Below, in pieces: positions 43,068 through 53,066 of a DNA stretch of 64,000 nt. The notes below the pieces were generated by a model, which worked only from the letters and a program-made list of their open reading frames with translations, did no database searches and was not told the origin of the DNA. The translations under genes were made by a program, and so were the position numbers. Origin of the DNA: Microcosmobacter sp040493455 (GTDB lineage: Bacteria > Bacteroidota > Bacteroidia > Flavobacteriales > Flavobacteriaceae). The stretch is taken from positions 372,001-436,000 of the forward strand of contig NZ_JANFDA010000001.1 in the NCBI RefSeq assembly GCF_040493455.1, given 5' to 3'. Numbering within the stretch: position 1 is the first letter of the stretch; the number at the start of each line of letters is the position of its first letter.

Positions 43068-45493
43068 TTTTGCCCTCCGGCTAGACGATCTCGTTCTTCT
43101 TTGCTAATATTTCTTTGATTAGTATCTAGCTTGGTGTTTCCGAAGTTATATCTAAAACCAAGTCTAACATAGCGATTGTCAATATCAACATTATTAGAAC
43201 TAAACTGGTTGAGGTATCGCGTGCCATACTCTTCATCTTGAAAATTGAAAGCATCTTCTATGGCAAGTGAAAGAACGGCTTTCTTGTTGAGCATAGATTT
43301 AGAGATAGCAATACTACTAAATAGACGATCTTCTATAGTTTGAAGTCCCTGTACGTTTTTGCCAACCCAAGTAAGGTCAACATTAATATTTAAGCTGTTG
43401 TCTTTTAATAATGATAAGGCATTTGTAAGCACGCTATAATTGGACCAACGATCAATTTCTACAAAAGCATCATTGATTTTTGTTTCTTCAGAAAAGTTAT
43501 AGAAAGAGGTTACAAAATAGATATTCCAATTATCCGTAGGGTAGTAATCAACGGCAAAGTCGAATCCAAAATCAACAGTTTTATCAATGTTTACTGAAGT
43601 ATACTCTAGAGTGTTGGTTTCATTATTTTGACGCGGTATTTCTAAAATATTCCCATCATAATTTTGGTAATATGCTTCAATTGTAAAAAGGTCCAAGAAG
43701 GATGTTCCGATGACATAATGGTCTAAAAAGGTCGGAACCAGATTAGGATTACCAGTAACTAAAGTGTTTTCGTTCAAAAAGAAATTAAACGGATTTAATG
43801 AGGTATAGTTTGGTCGTGTTAAACTTCTTTTATAATTGGCGTAAATACTGAAGCTATCCGAAACATTATGTTGTATACTAGCATTAGGGAACCACTCCAA
43901 ATAATCCTGAGAGTTTAGAGAATTTGTTGAGATAGACTTGGCGCTAATATTCGTTTGCTCCATTCTCAAACCTACATTAATCGACCATTTATCAGCATCC
44001 AAACTATAGTTAGAATACGCAGCATATACATACTCATCATAATTAAATGCATCCGTATTTTGGAAATCAAGCGATGCACTACCTGAGATGAGGTCGATAT
44101 CGAATTGACTAATATCACTCTGCGTGTTTACGTTGGAGTATTTTATACCTGCTTCAAAAACAGAATTATCATTTAATGGCGTTCTATAATCTGCATTAGA
44201 AGATATGATTTTTGTTTCCTGATCGGAAAATGTTCTAAATGCAGAATCGTTCAAAAATTGTCCATTAGCATCAAAAAAATCGCTTAGCACTTCTTGTCTT
44301 CTATCATAATCGTAGGTAGTGAAATGTCCGTTGAGTGTTAATGAGCTTCCACCTTCAAAATCATGATTAAAGTTTAAGTCGAAACCTATATTATGTTTTT
44401 CATCTCTTGTGAGATTATCAGAATTGAAGCTGGATAAAGGTGATGAACCAATATCTGTTATTCCTGTCCTGTTCTTAATACGATACTTAAAGTAAGGAAG
44501 ATAAAGTGTGGAATTAGAAATACTCAATGTACTTTTATCACTTATAAACCAATCGAGATTAAGACTTAAGTTGTGAGTTTCGGACCAAGTATTACGGTTT
44601 ATGTTCGAATTCCAGACTTGATCAACTCCGTTACCTTCTGCATTAAAATAGTTAATCTGATCATTGGAACTTCTATTGATTTTGGATTTTGAATACGAAT
44701 AGTTCGTTGTCAAGCTTATATCCTTATTTTTTACTGAATGACTGGTACCCGCCTGATATCTTGGAAACACCCCTTGAGTAAAATTTGAAAACACCGAACC
44801 TCGATAACCTGTAACCAAGTTTTTACTCATTACAATATTTATTACCGTACCACTCTCAGCATCAAAACGAGCAGAAGGATTGGTGATTACTTCTATTGAT
44901 CGTACTGAATTAGCAGGAGAGCTTTCAAGCAATTGAGACAATTCATTGGCTGATAACTGAACCCTTCTATTATTAATATACACCGTTGGCGAACTTCCTT
45001 TAACCATAAGATTGCCATCCATCACTAGCACGCCAGGAGTGCTTCTCAAGGCCTGCAACATATCACCTTGCGATAAAGCCGTATTAGCAATATTAAAAGT
45101 GAGCCGATCTGCAGAACGCTTTACAGTAGGTTTTTTTGCTACGATTTCCACTTCATTAAGCGATTCAGCACTTTCTTCTAATTGAATATCCTCAATGACT
45201 AGATTTTTGTCTAGAACTATATTTTTAGTAATCTCTTTAAATCCAATAAAAGAAAACTGAACAATGTAATTCCCTTGTGCAAGGCCATCTATAAGATAAG
45301 CACCATCATCATCTGTACTAGAACCTTTGATAAGTGTTGTGCCATTTTCGGCAAAAACAAGCACATTAACAAAAGACATTGGTTGTCTGTTATTATCTAA
45401 TACTTTTCCTGATATTGAAAACTCTTGGGCAGAGAGAATAGAAAAGCTGAAGCATAGTAGAAATGCTAAATAAAGAGGTTTTTGTATTAACAT
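43064..45493 (-). CDS. TonB-dependent receptor-type outer-membrane protein
   Basis: An 809-residue outer-membrane protein. A signal peptide ends near SAQ; a CarboxypepD-regulatory-like domain (FSISGKVLDNNRQPMSFVNVLVFAENGTTLIKGSSTDDDGAYLI) comes next, then a plug-like segment (GDMLQALRSTPGVLVMDGNLMVKGSSPTVYINNR) and a long barrel of the outer-membrane beta-barrel family (LNFDFAVDYYPTDNWNIYF...). No SusD partner is adjacent, so its substrate is unknown; these are often iron or peptide receptors. Confidence 0.88.
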   Translation of the reverse strand: MLIQKPLYLAFLLCFSFSILSAQEFSISGKVLDNNRQPMSFVNVLVFAENGTTLIKGSSTDDDGAYLIDGLAQGNYIVQFSFIGFKEITKNIVLDKNLVIEDIQLEESAESLNEVEIVAKKPTVKRSADRLTFNIANTALSQGDMLQALRSTPGVLVMDGNLMVKGSSPTVYINNRRVQLSANELSQLLESSPANSVRSIEVITNPSARFDAESGTVINIVMSKNLVTGYRGSVFSNFTQGVFPRYQAGTSHSVKNKDISLTTNYSYSKSKINRSSNDQINYFNAEGNGVDQVWNSNINRNTWSETHNLSLNLDWFISDKSTLSISNSTLYLPYFKYRIKNRTGITDIGSSPLSSFNSDNLTRDEKHNIGFDLNFNHDFEGGSSLTLNGHFTTYDYDRRQEVLSDFFDANGQFLNDSAFRTFSDQETKIISSNADYRTPLNDNSVFEAGIKYSNVNTQSDISQFDIDLISGSASLDFQNTDAFNYDEYVYAAYSNYSLDADKWSINVGLRMEQTNISAKSISTNSLNSQDYLEWFPNASIQHNVSDSFSIYANYKRSLTRPNYTSLNPFNFFLNENTLVTGNPNLVPTFLDHYVIGTSFLDLFTIEAYYQNYDGNILEIPRQNNETNTLEYTSVNIDKTVDFGFDFAVDYYPTDNWNIYFVTSFYNFSEETKINDAFVEIDRWSNYSVLTNALSLLKDNSLNINVDLTWVGKNVQGLQTIEDRLFSSIAISKSMLNKKAVLSLAIEDAFNFQDEEYGTRYLNQFSSNNVDIDNRYVRLGFRYNFGNTKLDTNQRNISKEERDRLAGGQN

Positions 45494-45611
45494 TAAGTTG
45501 GGTTAACGAAACGCAATATAAACATTGTTTTAGACTTTTAAGTGGGTAAAAACCGTAATTAGTCGAGTTATCATTTTATACATTAATGATTTCTAAGCTC
45601 TATAAAAGAAT

Positions 45612-45619
45612 TATATTTG
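45612..45619 (+). promoter_or_regulatory. -7 promoter box for lepA
   Basis: TATATTTG lies 30 bp before the ATG at 45650. The upstream in-frame start at 45617 would overlap this box, so it cannot be used. Confidence 0.6.
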
Positions 45620-45649
45620 CAGCACTTTTATACTACTGTAAACGTACTT

Positions 45650-47446
45650 ATGAAGCACATTAGGAATTTTTGCATTATAGCACATATAGATCACGGAAAA
45701 AGTACATTAGCCGATCGTTTGCTCGATTTCACTGGCTCAGTTACTGATAGAGAAAAACAAGACCAGTTATTGGATAATATGGATTTGGAACGAGAGCGAG
45801 GGATTACCATTAAATCTCATGCGATCCAAATGGAGTACACTTATAAAGGTGAAGAATATGTCCTTAACCTTATTGACACACCAGGTCACGTGGACTTTTC
45901 TTATGAAGTTTCTCGATCTATAGCAGCGTGCGAAGGTGCATTGTTAGTTGTAGATGCTGCACAAAGCATACAAGCCCAAACTATATCAAATCTTTATCTA
46001 GCCTTAGAGAATGATCTAGAGATTATTCCTGTGCTGAACAAAGTAGATCTTCCTAGTGCCAATCCTGAAGAAGTTACAGATGATATTGTAGATCTTTTAG
46101 GTTGTGACCCAGAAGAGGTGATTCCTGCTAGTGCCAAGACAGGAATTGGTATCGAGGATATTCTCGAAGCTATTATTGAGCGTGTTCCTGCTCCTGAAGG
46201 TAATCCAGAAGAATCGTTACAAGCCCTGATTTTTGATTCAGTATACAATCCTTTTAGAGGAGTTGAAACATATTTTAGAGTTATTAATGGTTCAATACGA
46301 AAAGGACAGAACATTAAGTTTATCGCAACAGGGAAATCGTATTTTGCTGATGAGGTTGGGACTTTAAAACTGAATCAAGTCCCAAAACAAGAAATAAAGG
46401 CTGGAGACGTAGGATACTTAATCACTGGGATTAAAGACGCAAGAGAGGTAAAAGTTGGAGATACGATTACTGATGCAAAAAACCCAACAACCAATGCTGT
46501 AGAAGGATTCGAAGATGTAAAACCAATGGTATTTGCAGGAATTTATCCGGTAGATACTGAAGATTATGAAGAGTTGAGAGCTTCTATGGAAAAGTTACAA
46601 CTCAACGACGCATCTTTAGTATTTCAACCCGAAAGTTCGGCTGCATTAGGCTTTGGTTTTCGTTGTGGATTCTTAGGAATGCTTCACTTGGAAATTATTC
46701 AAGAACGCTTGGAGCGTGAGTTCAATATGACTGTGATTACTACAGTACCAAACGTGAGCTACCATGCCTTTACCAATAAGCATCCAGACGATGTTATCAT
46801 AGTAAATAACCCAACCGATTTACCAGAACCTTCGACACTAAATCGAGTTGAGGAGCCATATATCAAAGCCACTATAATTACTAAATCAGATTTTGTTGGT
46901 CCAGTAATGAGTCTTTGTATCGAAAAACGAGGACAAATTACGAATCAAACTTACCTAACTACAGAACGTGTTGAACTAAGTTTTGATATGCCTCTGGCTG
47001 AGATTGTATTCGATTTTTATGATAGATTGAAAACAGTTTCCAAAGGATATGCTTCTTTCGATTACAGTCCAATAGGAATGAGAGCCTCTAAATTAGTTCG
47101 CGTAGATATTCTCTTGAATGCACAACAAGTCGATGCACTTTCAGCATTGATTCATGCAGACAATGCCTATAATATTGGTAAAAAGATGTGCGAAAAGCTA
47201 AAAGAACTAATTCCAAGACAGCAATTCGACATTCCTATTCAAGCTGCTATTGGTGCAAAAATTATTGCTAGAGAAACCATTAAAGCACTTAGAAAAGACG
47301 TAACCGCAAAATGTTATGGAGGTGATATTTCACGTAAGCGTAAACTTCTAGAAAAGCAAAAGAAAGGTAAGAAACGTATGCGCCAAGTAGGAAATGTTGA
47401 AATACCTCAGCAGGCGTTTATGGCAGTTCTTAAGCTAAACGATTAA
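45650..47446 (+). CDS. lepA: Elongation factor 4 (LepA)
   Basis: A 598-residue translational GTPase that back-translocates or helps ribosome function under stress. Start chosen at MKHIRNFCIIAHIDHGKST since the promoter box excludes an earlier one. GTPase motifs: AHIDHGKST (P loop), ERERGITIK (switch I), DTPGHVDF, NKVDLPSA. The LepA-specific C-terminal domain (YGGDISRKRKLLEKQKKGKKRMRQVGNVEIPQQAFMAVLKL) is complete. Confidence 0.97.
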   Translation: MKHIRNFCIIAHIDHGKSTLADRLLDFTGSVTDREKQDQLLDNMDLERERGITIKSHAIQMEYTYKGEEYVLNLIDTPGHVDFSYEVSRSIAACEGALLVVDAAQSIQAQTISNLYLALENDLEIIPVLNKVDLPSANPEEVTDDIVDLLGCDPEEVIPASAKTGIGIEDILEAIIERVPAPEGNPEESLQALIFDSVYNPFRGVETYFRVINGSIRKGQNIKFIATGKSYFADEVGTLKLNQVPKQEIKAGDVGYLITGIKDAREVKVGDTITDAKNPTTNAVEGFEDVKPMVFAGIYPVDTEDYEELRASMEKLQLNDASLVFQPESSAALGFGFRCGFLGMLHLEIIQERLEREFNMTVITTVPNVSYHAFTNKHPDDVIIVNNPTDLPEPSTLNRVEEPYIKATIITKSDFVGPVMSLCIEKRGQITNQTYLTTERVELSFDMPLAEIVFDFYDRLKTVSKGYASFDYSPIGMRASKLVRVDILLNAQQVDALSALIHADNAYNIGKKMCEKLKELIPRQQFDIPIQAAIGAKIIARETIKALRKDVTAKCYGGDISRKRKLLEKQKKGKKRMRQVGNVEIPQQAFMAVLKLND

Positions 47447-47525
47447 TGATTAGATTTTATCCGCTCAAGATTTCTTGAAGCATCGTTTTTATTATCTTTA
47501 GCATTCATCTCATAATAACCCTTTA

Positions 47526-50171
47526 ATGAGATTTAGTCGAATTGCTACCATTGTTTTATGTTTAAGCTTTTGCTTCAAGGCTAATGCTCAAATAGCAGAA
47601 AAACATTATACATTTAAAAGGATAACAACTGAAGAGGGCCTGTCAAACAACGTGGTCTTTGATATTCATCAAGATAAGGGTGGCTACATTTGGATTGCCA
47701 CCAACAATGGTCTAAATCGCTACGATGGATACGAAGTGGTGTCTTATTTTCATTCTCCAAAAGACAGTACTTCCATTTCTTCCAATGTCGTTAGGTCAAT
47801 TATTGAAGATCAACAAGAACAGTTATGGATTGGCACAAAAAATGGGCTCGACCGTTTTGATAGAACAAAACAATGTTTTGAAAAACTAATAAATCAAGAT
47901 GATTTTTCTATTTCAAATAAGGAAGTCATGTCCATGCACCTAGGTGCCTCGGGAAAGCTATGGATGAACGCCTCTAACAACATAGTTGTTTTTGACCCTA
48001 AAACTTATGAAGCCGATCCCGTTTACAATTCTAAAAACATGCTGGGAGTAACTTTGGCGAATCAAGTTGTATGGGCAAGCAATGATAAAGGAGGTATAAT
48101 TTCCTATGATATTAGTACAAAAAAGTTAATCAGGAGGGAAAATGCGTCTGGGAATAGTGCTGTTCATTTTGGTAATCATACAGGTTCTTTATGGATACCT
48201 GCCGATTTTCAGCCCGACCTAGAAACCAATACTTTTAGACGTTTACCAGAATTACCTAATAAGATTAAACCGAGGCATTTACTAGAATTAGACACTCAAA
48301 GGTCATGGATAGGGACTAATAACGGTCTGTTCGAATACGACTCAGAAAAAAAATCCCTGTCCAAAATACATTTGGGAAAATCTACATTGACCAACCAGAT
48401 TAGAAGTATATACAAAGATAAGGCTGGCGGAGTTTGGGTGGGGACCCTTGGAGGTGTATTTCATTACGATCCTTACAGAAAAGTGTTTAAACACAAAGAC
48501 ATTATTGAGGAATCGGATGATATTATTATGGGGCTTCATGTCAATAAAGGTGGTGTTTATGCAAACGCATTGGGCAGGGGTGTTTTTTTTAAACCGAACG
48601 GTTCAAGTGAATTTAAAGAAATCATTTTACCTGAATCACTTCCAAGACAAGGCTTGTTTATTTGGGATATGGCAACTGTCCCAGAAAGTAGTTTTCCTCT
48701 TTGGATGGCGACCAATAATGGATTAATCTGTTTAGACCCTAAATCTTCATCCTTTGAGGAGATTCTTATTCCACTTGTAGAAAATGACGAAAACGTATCT
48801 TTTTCTTTGCTTGATACCAATGAGGACTTCCTATGGGCTGCAACTCATAGAGCTATTCATAAAGTGAACAAAAAAACTAGGACATTATTAGGTTCTTTTT
48901 CATTAGGAGAAGACATTAATTATCCTGGTATTCAGAAAATAATTGCTTTGGACAATTACATTTTTATTGCAACAGAAAGCGAAGGGCTATTTAAATTTCA
49001 TATACCCTCACAGAACATTTCTAAATTATATTTAAAGAGCAATAAGCAGGAGTTTGCTTCGGCTATTTGGGATCTTTATGTTTCCACAAATACGCTTTGG
49101 ATTGGAGCAAATGATGGGTTATATAAGCTTAGCACAAAAGACATGCTCATAGAACCTGTTTTGGAGGATAATAAAGTAGTTTTTAGTATTGCTGAGGATG
49201 AGTCAGGGACATTATGGATGGGCACAGATAAAGGCATTAAAAGCTTCAATCCAGATAACCAAAAAACGAAATTCTATACGACCATAGATGGATTGAAGAA
49301 TACCGAATTCAACAGAAAATCAGTCATTAAAGATGATTCAAACAATTTGTGGTTTGGAGGTGTTAATGGTATTACAGCTTTCGACCCTGAATTGATTAAA
49401 AAAGACAACCCCAATATACCGGAACTACACATTACAGCTTTTCGAGTAGCAACTTCAGATTCCACGTTCTCTATTCCAAACGTTAAAAGCAGCATAGTCC
49501 TACCATGGAAACACAACACGATAGAACTAGAATATGTTGGTCTTAATTATACAAATCCTCTCCAAAATAAATATAGGTATATCATGGAGGGCCATGACCC
49601 TAATTGGGTAGAAGTGGATAAGCCCAATACAGCTAGATATGTGAAGCTTCCCGTGGGGACATATAATTTTAAAGTGAGCGCGGCTAATAGTGACAATATC
49701 TGGAATACCGAAGGAGGCAGCATAGAAATACGTATAAAACCACCGATATGGCGAACAAAAACGGCGTACTTATTGTATGTTCTATCGTTTCTGGGTCTTA
49801 TTTGGTTGTTCAGACGATTGAAATCCTATCGCAACCGCATCATTGAGGTGGAACAGGAAAAAGAAGTCATTGCCAAAAAAGTCGAAAAAGAATTTATAGT
49901 GCTCAACAATAAAACTAAAGTTTACTTGAAAGATCTAAAATACATAAGAGCAGCTGGAAATTATCTAGAGTTTCATTCCGCAGAAAAGGTCATCTTAGAT
50001 CGAAATAAACTTAAGCTTTTGGAAGAGCTATTACCACCAAATTTTATCAGAACACACCGCTCTTATATTGTCAACAAAAACTACATTATTTCAGCAAATA
50101 GTGCTTCGGTTTTTATAAAACCAGACATAGAAACACCGTTATCTAGAAGTTTTAAGGGTAGCCTTAAATAG
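47526..50171 (+). CDS. Membrane-spanning propeller-LytTR transcription regulator
   Basis: An 881-residue one-component regulator. A signal peptide (MRFSRIATIVLCLSFCFKANAQ) leads to two-component-regulator propeller repeats (GYIWIATNNGLNRYD, QLWIGTKNGLDRFD, GVWVGTLGGVFHYD, TLWMGTDKGIKSFN), a Y_Y_Y domain (WKHNTIELEYVGLNYTNP...YRYIMEGHDPNWVEV), one membrane helix near residue 755 (TAYLLYVLSFLGLIWLF), and a C-terminal LytTR DNA-binding domain (LKDLKYIRAAGNYLEFHSAEKVILDRNKLKLLEELLPPNFIRTHRSYIVNKNYI). It has no histidine kinase. It lies upstream of a T9SS protein, its probable target. Confidence 0.9.
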   Translation: MRFSRIATIVLCLSFCFKANAQIAEKHYTFKRITTEEGLSNNVVFDIHQDKGGYIWIATNNGLNRYDGYEVVSYFHSPKDSTSISSNVVRSIIEDQQEQLWIGTKNGLDRFDRTKQCFEKLINQDDFSISNKEVMSMHLGASGKLWMNASNNIVVFDPKTYEADPVYNSKNMLGVTLANQVVWASNDKGGIISYDISTKKLIRRENASGNSAVHFGNHTGSLWIPADFQPDLETNTFRRLPELPNKIKPRHLLELDTQRSWIGTNNGLFEYDSEKKSLSKIHLGKSTLTNQIRSIYKDKAGGVWVGTLGGVFHYDPYRKVFKHKDIIEESDDIIMGLHVNKGGVYANALGRGVFFKPNGSSEFKEIILPESLPRQGLFIWDMATVPESSFPLWMATNNGLICLDPKSSSFEEILIPLVENDENVSFSLLDTNEDFLWAATHRAIHKVNKKTRTLLGSFSLGEDINYPGIQKIIALDNYIFIATESEGLFKFHIPSQNISKLYLKSNKQEFASAIWDLYVSTNTLWIGANDGLYKLSTKDMLIEPVLEDNKVVFSIAEDESGTLWMGTDKGIKSFNPDNQKTKFYTTIDGLKNTEFNRKSVIKDDSNNLWFGGVNGITAFDPELIKKDNPNIPELHITAFRVATSDSTFSIPNVKSSIVLPWKHNTIELEYVGLNYTNPLQNKYRYIMEGHDPNWVEVDKPNTARYVKLPVGTYNFKVSAANSDNIWNTEGGSIEIRIKPPIWRTKTAYLLYVLSFLGLIWLFRRLKSYRNRIIEVEQEKEVIAKKVEKEFIVLNNKTKVYLKDLKYIRAAGNYLEFHSAEKVILDRNKLKLLEELLPPNFIRTHRSYIVNKNYIISANSASVFIKPDIETPLSRSFKGSLK

Positions 50172-50261
50172 TAAGGATTACCATCCACTTTATTTTTTTT
50201 ACCATTCATCACATTTTAAAAATTTCTATTGGTTTCTGCGATAGTTTTATGGTAAATGAAA

Positions 50262-50373
50262 ATCCACATATTATGAAATCAAAAACTATGTATTACCCTT
50301 TTAAAGGTAAGTCTCTCTAGACATCTGTGAGCATTAATTTATGGTTAGCTACTCTTAGCCATAATATGTGGAT
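50262..50373. repeat. 112-bp segment bounded by a perfect 14-bp inverted repeat
   Basis: ATCCACATATTATG (50262-50275) and its exact inverse CATAATATGTGGAT (50360-50373) enclose 84 bp. A further hairpin follows (GTCCTTGC/GCAAGGAC, 50375-50382 with 50395-50402). It lies between the LytTR regulator and the T9SS protein gene. It could be a structured leader or an invertible promoter segment. Confidence 0.6.
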
Positions 50374-50438
50374 AGTCCTTGCTTGGTAAGCTAGGCAAGG
50401 ACTTATCATAAGATTATTCAACATTCAATTTTATAGTT

Positions 50439-52871
50439 ATGAAAACAAAATTACCCTTAATGGTCTTTTTATTAAGTACGCTTATCTGTTCTTCTCAAGT
50501 AATTTGGACAGGAGGAGGAGGGGATATAAACTGGAACACAGCTGATAACTGGAGTTCAACTACAGTGCCAACCAGTATGGACAATGTAGAAATTCCTGCT
50601 GGATTTACCGTGACAATAATGGGTGTTGCCAATTGCCAATCTCTTGAGCTTAAAGGCTCTGCCATTCTTAATATAGATGGCGGCAGTCTTTTTAGCGCTC
50701 AGCCTTCATTTTTTGAGACAGGCACGACGGTCAATTGGGCAAGTGGTTCAATAGATTGTTCACTTTTAGTCAATCAAGGAACAATGAATTTAACATCGGC
50801 CGGAGATAAATCCTTCGTGAGTTCTTCAATAGTAAATAATAATGGAACAATTAATATAATAGGCTCAGGGAATTTGTTTCTTCAAGACAATACAGTCCTT
50901 AATAATGAGTTTGACGGAACGATTGATATGGGTGCGGATGACGGAGACATTGATAATATTGCCGGACTTTCTGTTTTAAATAACGAAGGCATAATAAGAC
51001 GAAGTACATCTTCGGGAGAAGCACAAATACAATCGATTCAGTTCAATAATAATGGCGGGATTTTACAGGTCGATAGTGGCACATTAAGTATTTCTGCAAT
51101 TACAAGTTTTACAGGGGGATCTTATGTGGTGTCTGCTGGTACAGTAATGGACTGGGATAGCGAGATAACCGTTTCGGGCTTTTTGATGGGAACAATACAG
51201 GGCGATTTAAATTGGAATAGTACTGTTGAAGTTCCTGTCTCAGCCACATTTAATTTTACTGGCAGTGGAAATTTTAATTGGACAGGAGGTGCTTTAAACG
51301 GTGGCGGTGTTTTAACCAATCAAAGTACAATTAACTTAATTGGAGTTGTAGGCAAACCCATTCAAGGAGGAACAACTATGGATAATGCTGGAACTTTGGA
51401 CATAGTCGATAGTGGCGATTTATCTATTCAAAGCAGTAGTATAGTTAACAATTTGAGTGCAGGGATTATTGACTTGCAAGCAGATGGGGGCAATGTTATG
51501 GAATCTGGAGGCGGTTCAAATATTTTAAATAATGAAGGCTTAATCATGCGTTCTACCACTACAGGCGTAGCTGAAATAGATGTTGAATTGAACAATAATG
51601 ACGGCACCATACAGGTCGATACTGGGACCTTATCACTGGAGGAACCTAGCACAAGTTTAGCAGATGGTGTTTATAATGTGTCTTCTGTAGGAGTTTTGAA
51701 TTGGAATAGTTCCATGTCGTTATCTGGCATTTTATCTGGAACTATTGATGGCACTCTAAATTGGGGCAATACGTCGGAAACCGTAAGTGTTCCCGTTTCA
51801 GCTACCCTAAATTTCTTAGGTTCAGGCATCTTTAATTGGACAGGAGGGCGATTAGATGGCGGCGGTGTTTTGACTAATCAGAGCACAATTAATTTGACCA
51901 CTATTGGAACCAAAGTTATTCAAGGGGATACAACACTCAACAATGTCGGAACGATTAACATTACGAGCGGTGGGGATTTATTTATCAATCAAGGCATTTT
52001 AAACAATCAGGCATCAGGGGTTATTGATATGCAATTTAATGAAGGAAATATCACAAACGCTGGTGGCACTTCCAATATTCTAAATAATTCTGGCTTGATA
52101 CAACGATCGAATTCCACTGGAACGGCTCGTATATTTGTTGAGTTTAATAACTCCGGAACAGTAGATGTACAGACTGGAACCTTAGACATAGGCAACAATT
52201 CTTTACCGTTTCTAAACCTTATTAACGGCACTATAAAAGGGATTGGTACTGTAGAGCTTCCCCTTACAACTAGTTACACCAACGATGGCATATTTTCTCC
52301 TGGCGCTTCACCAGGCATACTCAGTGTGCAGGGAGATTTTGAATCTACTGCAAATTCTATCTTTGATATTGAGTTAGATGGCCTAACTCAGGGCACGGAA
52401 TATGATTTACTGACCATAAACGGAGATGCGGACTTCAATGGCAGCATTCAAGTAGCTATAAACTTTGATGCCAACGTTACAGATGAATTTATAATAGCGA
52501 CAACTACGGGCACCATAAACTCCTGTAATCTTCCTTCAACTGTATCGGCATCATTTGATGGATTCGATTATGAGTTTAATGTGGAATGCCGCAACAATGA
52601 TGAATTGGTTCTCACGGTTTCAAGTGAAACCTTATCAATTCCTGATGAAGCCCTGTTTTCTGTTGAGGTCTATCCAAACCCAGCGAGAGACTTTATTACC
52701 ATTGCCAGTGAAACAATGTTAAACGTTGAGGTATTTGACATGAATGGTCGCAAAGTATTAGAGACTGACCAATCGCATTTTTCTGTTAGAAGTCTTGAAA
52801 ATGGCATTTATTTCTTAAGAGTTGAAGATGATAACAAGCGTTACGCTGTTAGGAAAATAATTAAACACTAG
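50439..52871 (+). CDS. Large T9SS-secreted repeat protein
   Basis: An 810-residue secreted protein. Signal peptide MKTKLPLMVFLLSTLICSSQ. The body has three related segments of about 186 residues (period about 558 bp), each with FNWTGG.L.GGGVLTNQSTINL, NILNNEGLI and a closing 'DTGTLSL' strand, as in beta-helix passenger domains. Then a short domain (SPGASPGILSVQGDF) and a T9SS type A sorting domain (VEVYPNPARDFITIASE...VEVFDMNGRKVLETDQSHFSVRSLENGIYFLRVE), which sends it through the outer membrane. Probably an adhesin or surface-layer-like protein, likely under control of the adjacent LytTR regulator. Confidence 0.85.
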   Translation: MKTKLPLMVFLLSTLICSSQVIWTGGGGDINWNTADNWSSTTVPTSMDNVEIPAGFTVTIMGVANCQSLELKGSAILNIDGGSLFSAQPSFFETGTTVNWASGSIDCSLLVNQGTMNLTSAGDKSFVSSSIVNNNGTINIIGSGNLFLQDNTVLNNEFDGTIDMGADDGDIDNIAGLSVLNNEGIIRRSTSSGEAQIQSIQFNNNGGILQVDSGTLSISAITSFTGGSYVVSAGTVMDWDSEITVSGFLMGTIQGDLNWNSTVEVPVSATFNFTGSGNFNWTGGALNGGGVLTNQSTINLIGVVGKPIQGGTTMDNAGTLDIVDSGDLSIQSSSIVNNLSAGIIDLQADGGNVMESGGGSNILNNEGLIMRSTTTGVAEIDVELNNNDGTIQVDTGTLSLEEPSTSLADGVYNVSSVGVLNWNSSMSLSGILSGTIDGTLNWGNTSETVSVPVSATLNFLGSGIFNWTGGRLDGGGVLTNQSTINLTTIGTKVIQGDTTLNNVGTINITSGGDLFINQGILNNQASGVIDMQFNEGNITNAGGTSNILNNSGLIQRSNSTGTARIFVEFNNSGTVDVQTGTLDIGNNSLPFLNLINGTIKGIGTVELPLTTSYTNDGIFSPGASPGILSVQGDFESTANSIFDIELDGLTQGTEYDLLTINGDADFNGSIQVAINFDANVTDEFIIATTTGTINSCNLPSTVSASFDGFDYEFNVECRNNDELVLTVSSETLSIPDEALFSVEVYPNPARDFITIASETMLNVEVFDMNGRKVLETDQSHFSVRSLENGIYFLRVEDDNKRYAVRKIIKH

Positions 52872-53066
52872 TGGGACTAAGTCTTTGAGGATTAGTATTT
52901 AAAGCATTTTTTGTATTTTAGATATGAAAAATAGCCGCTATTCTATTTTTTGTTCAACCAGCCCTTCTTCTTTTTTGGCTATTCTCAAACACTTTATCCC
53001 GAAATCAATTCCGTGTGTAATGCTTCTTGTGGCTTAAGTATTGTAACAAACCAAAATACTCATATT

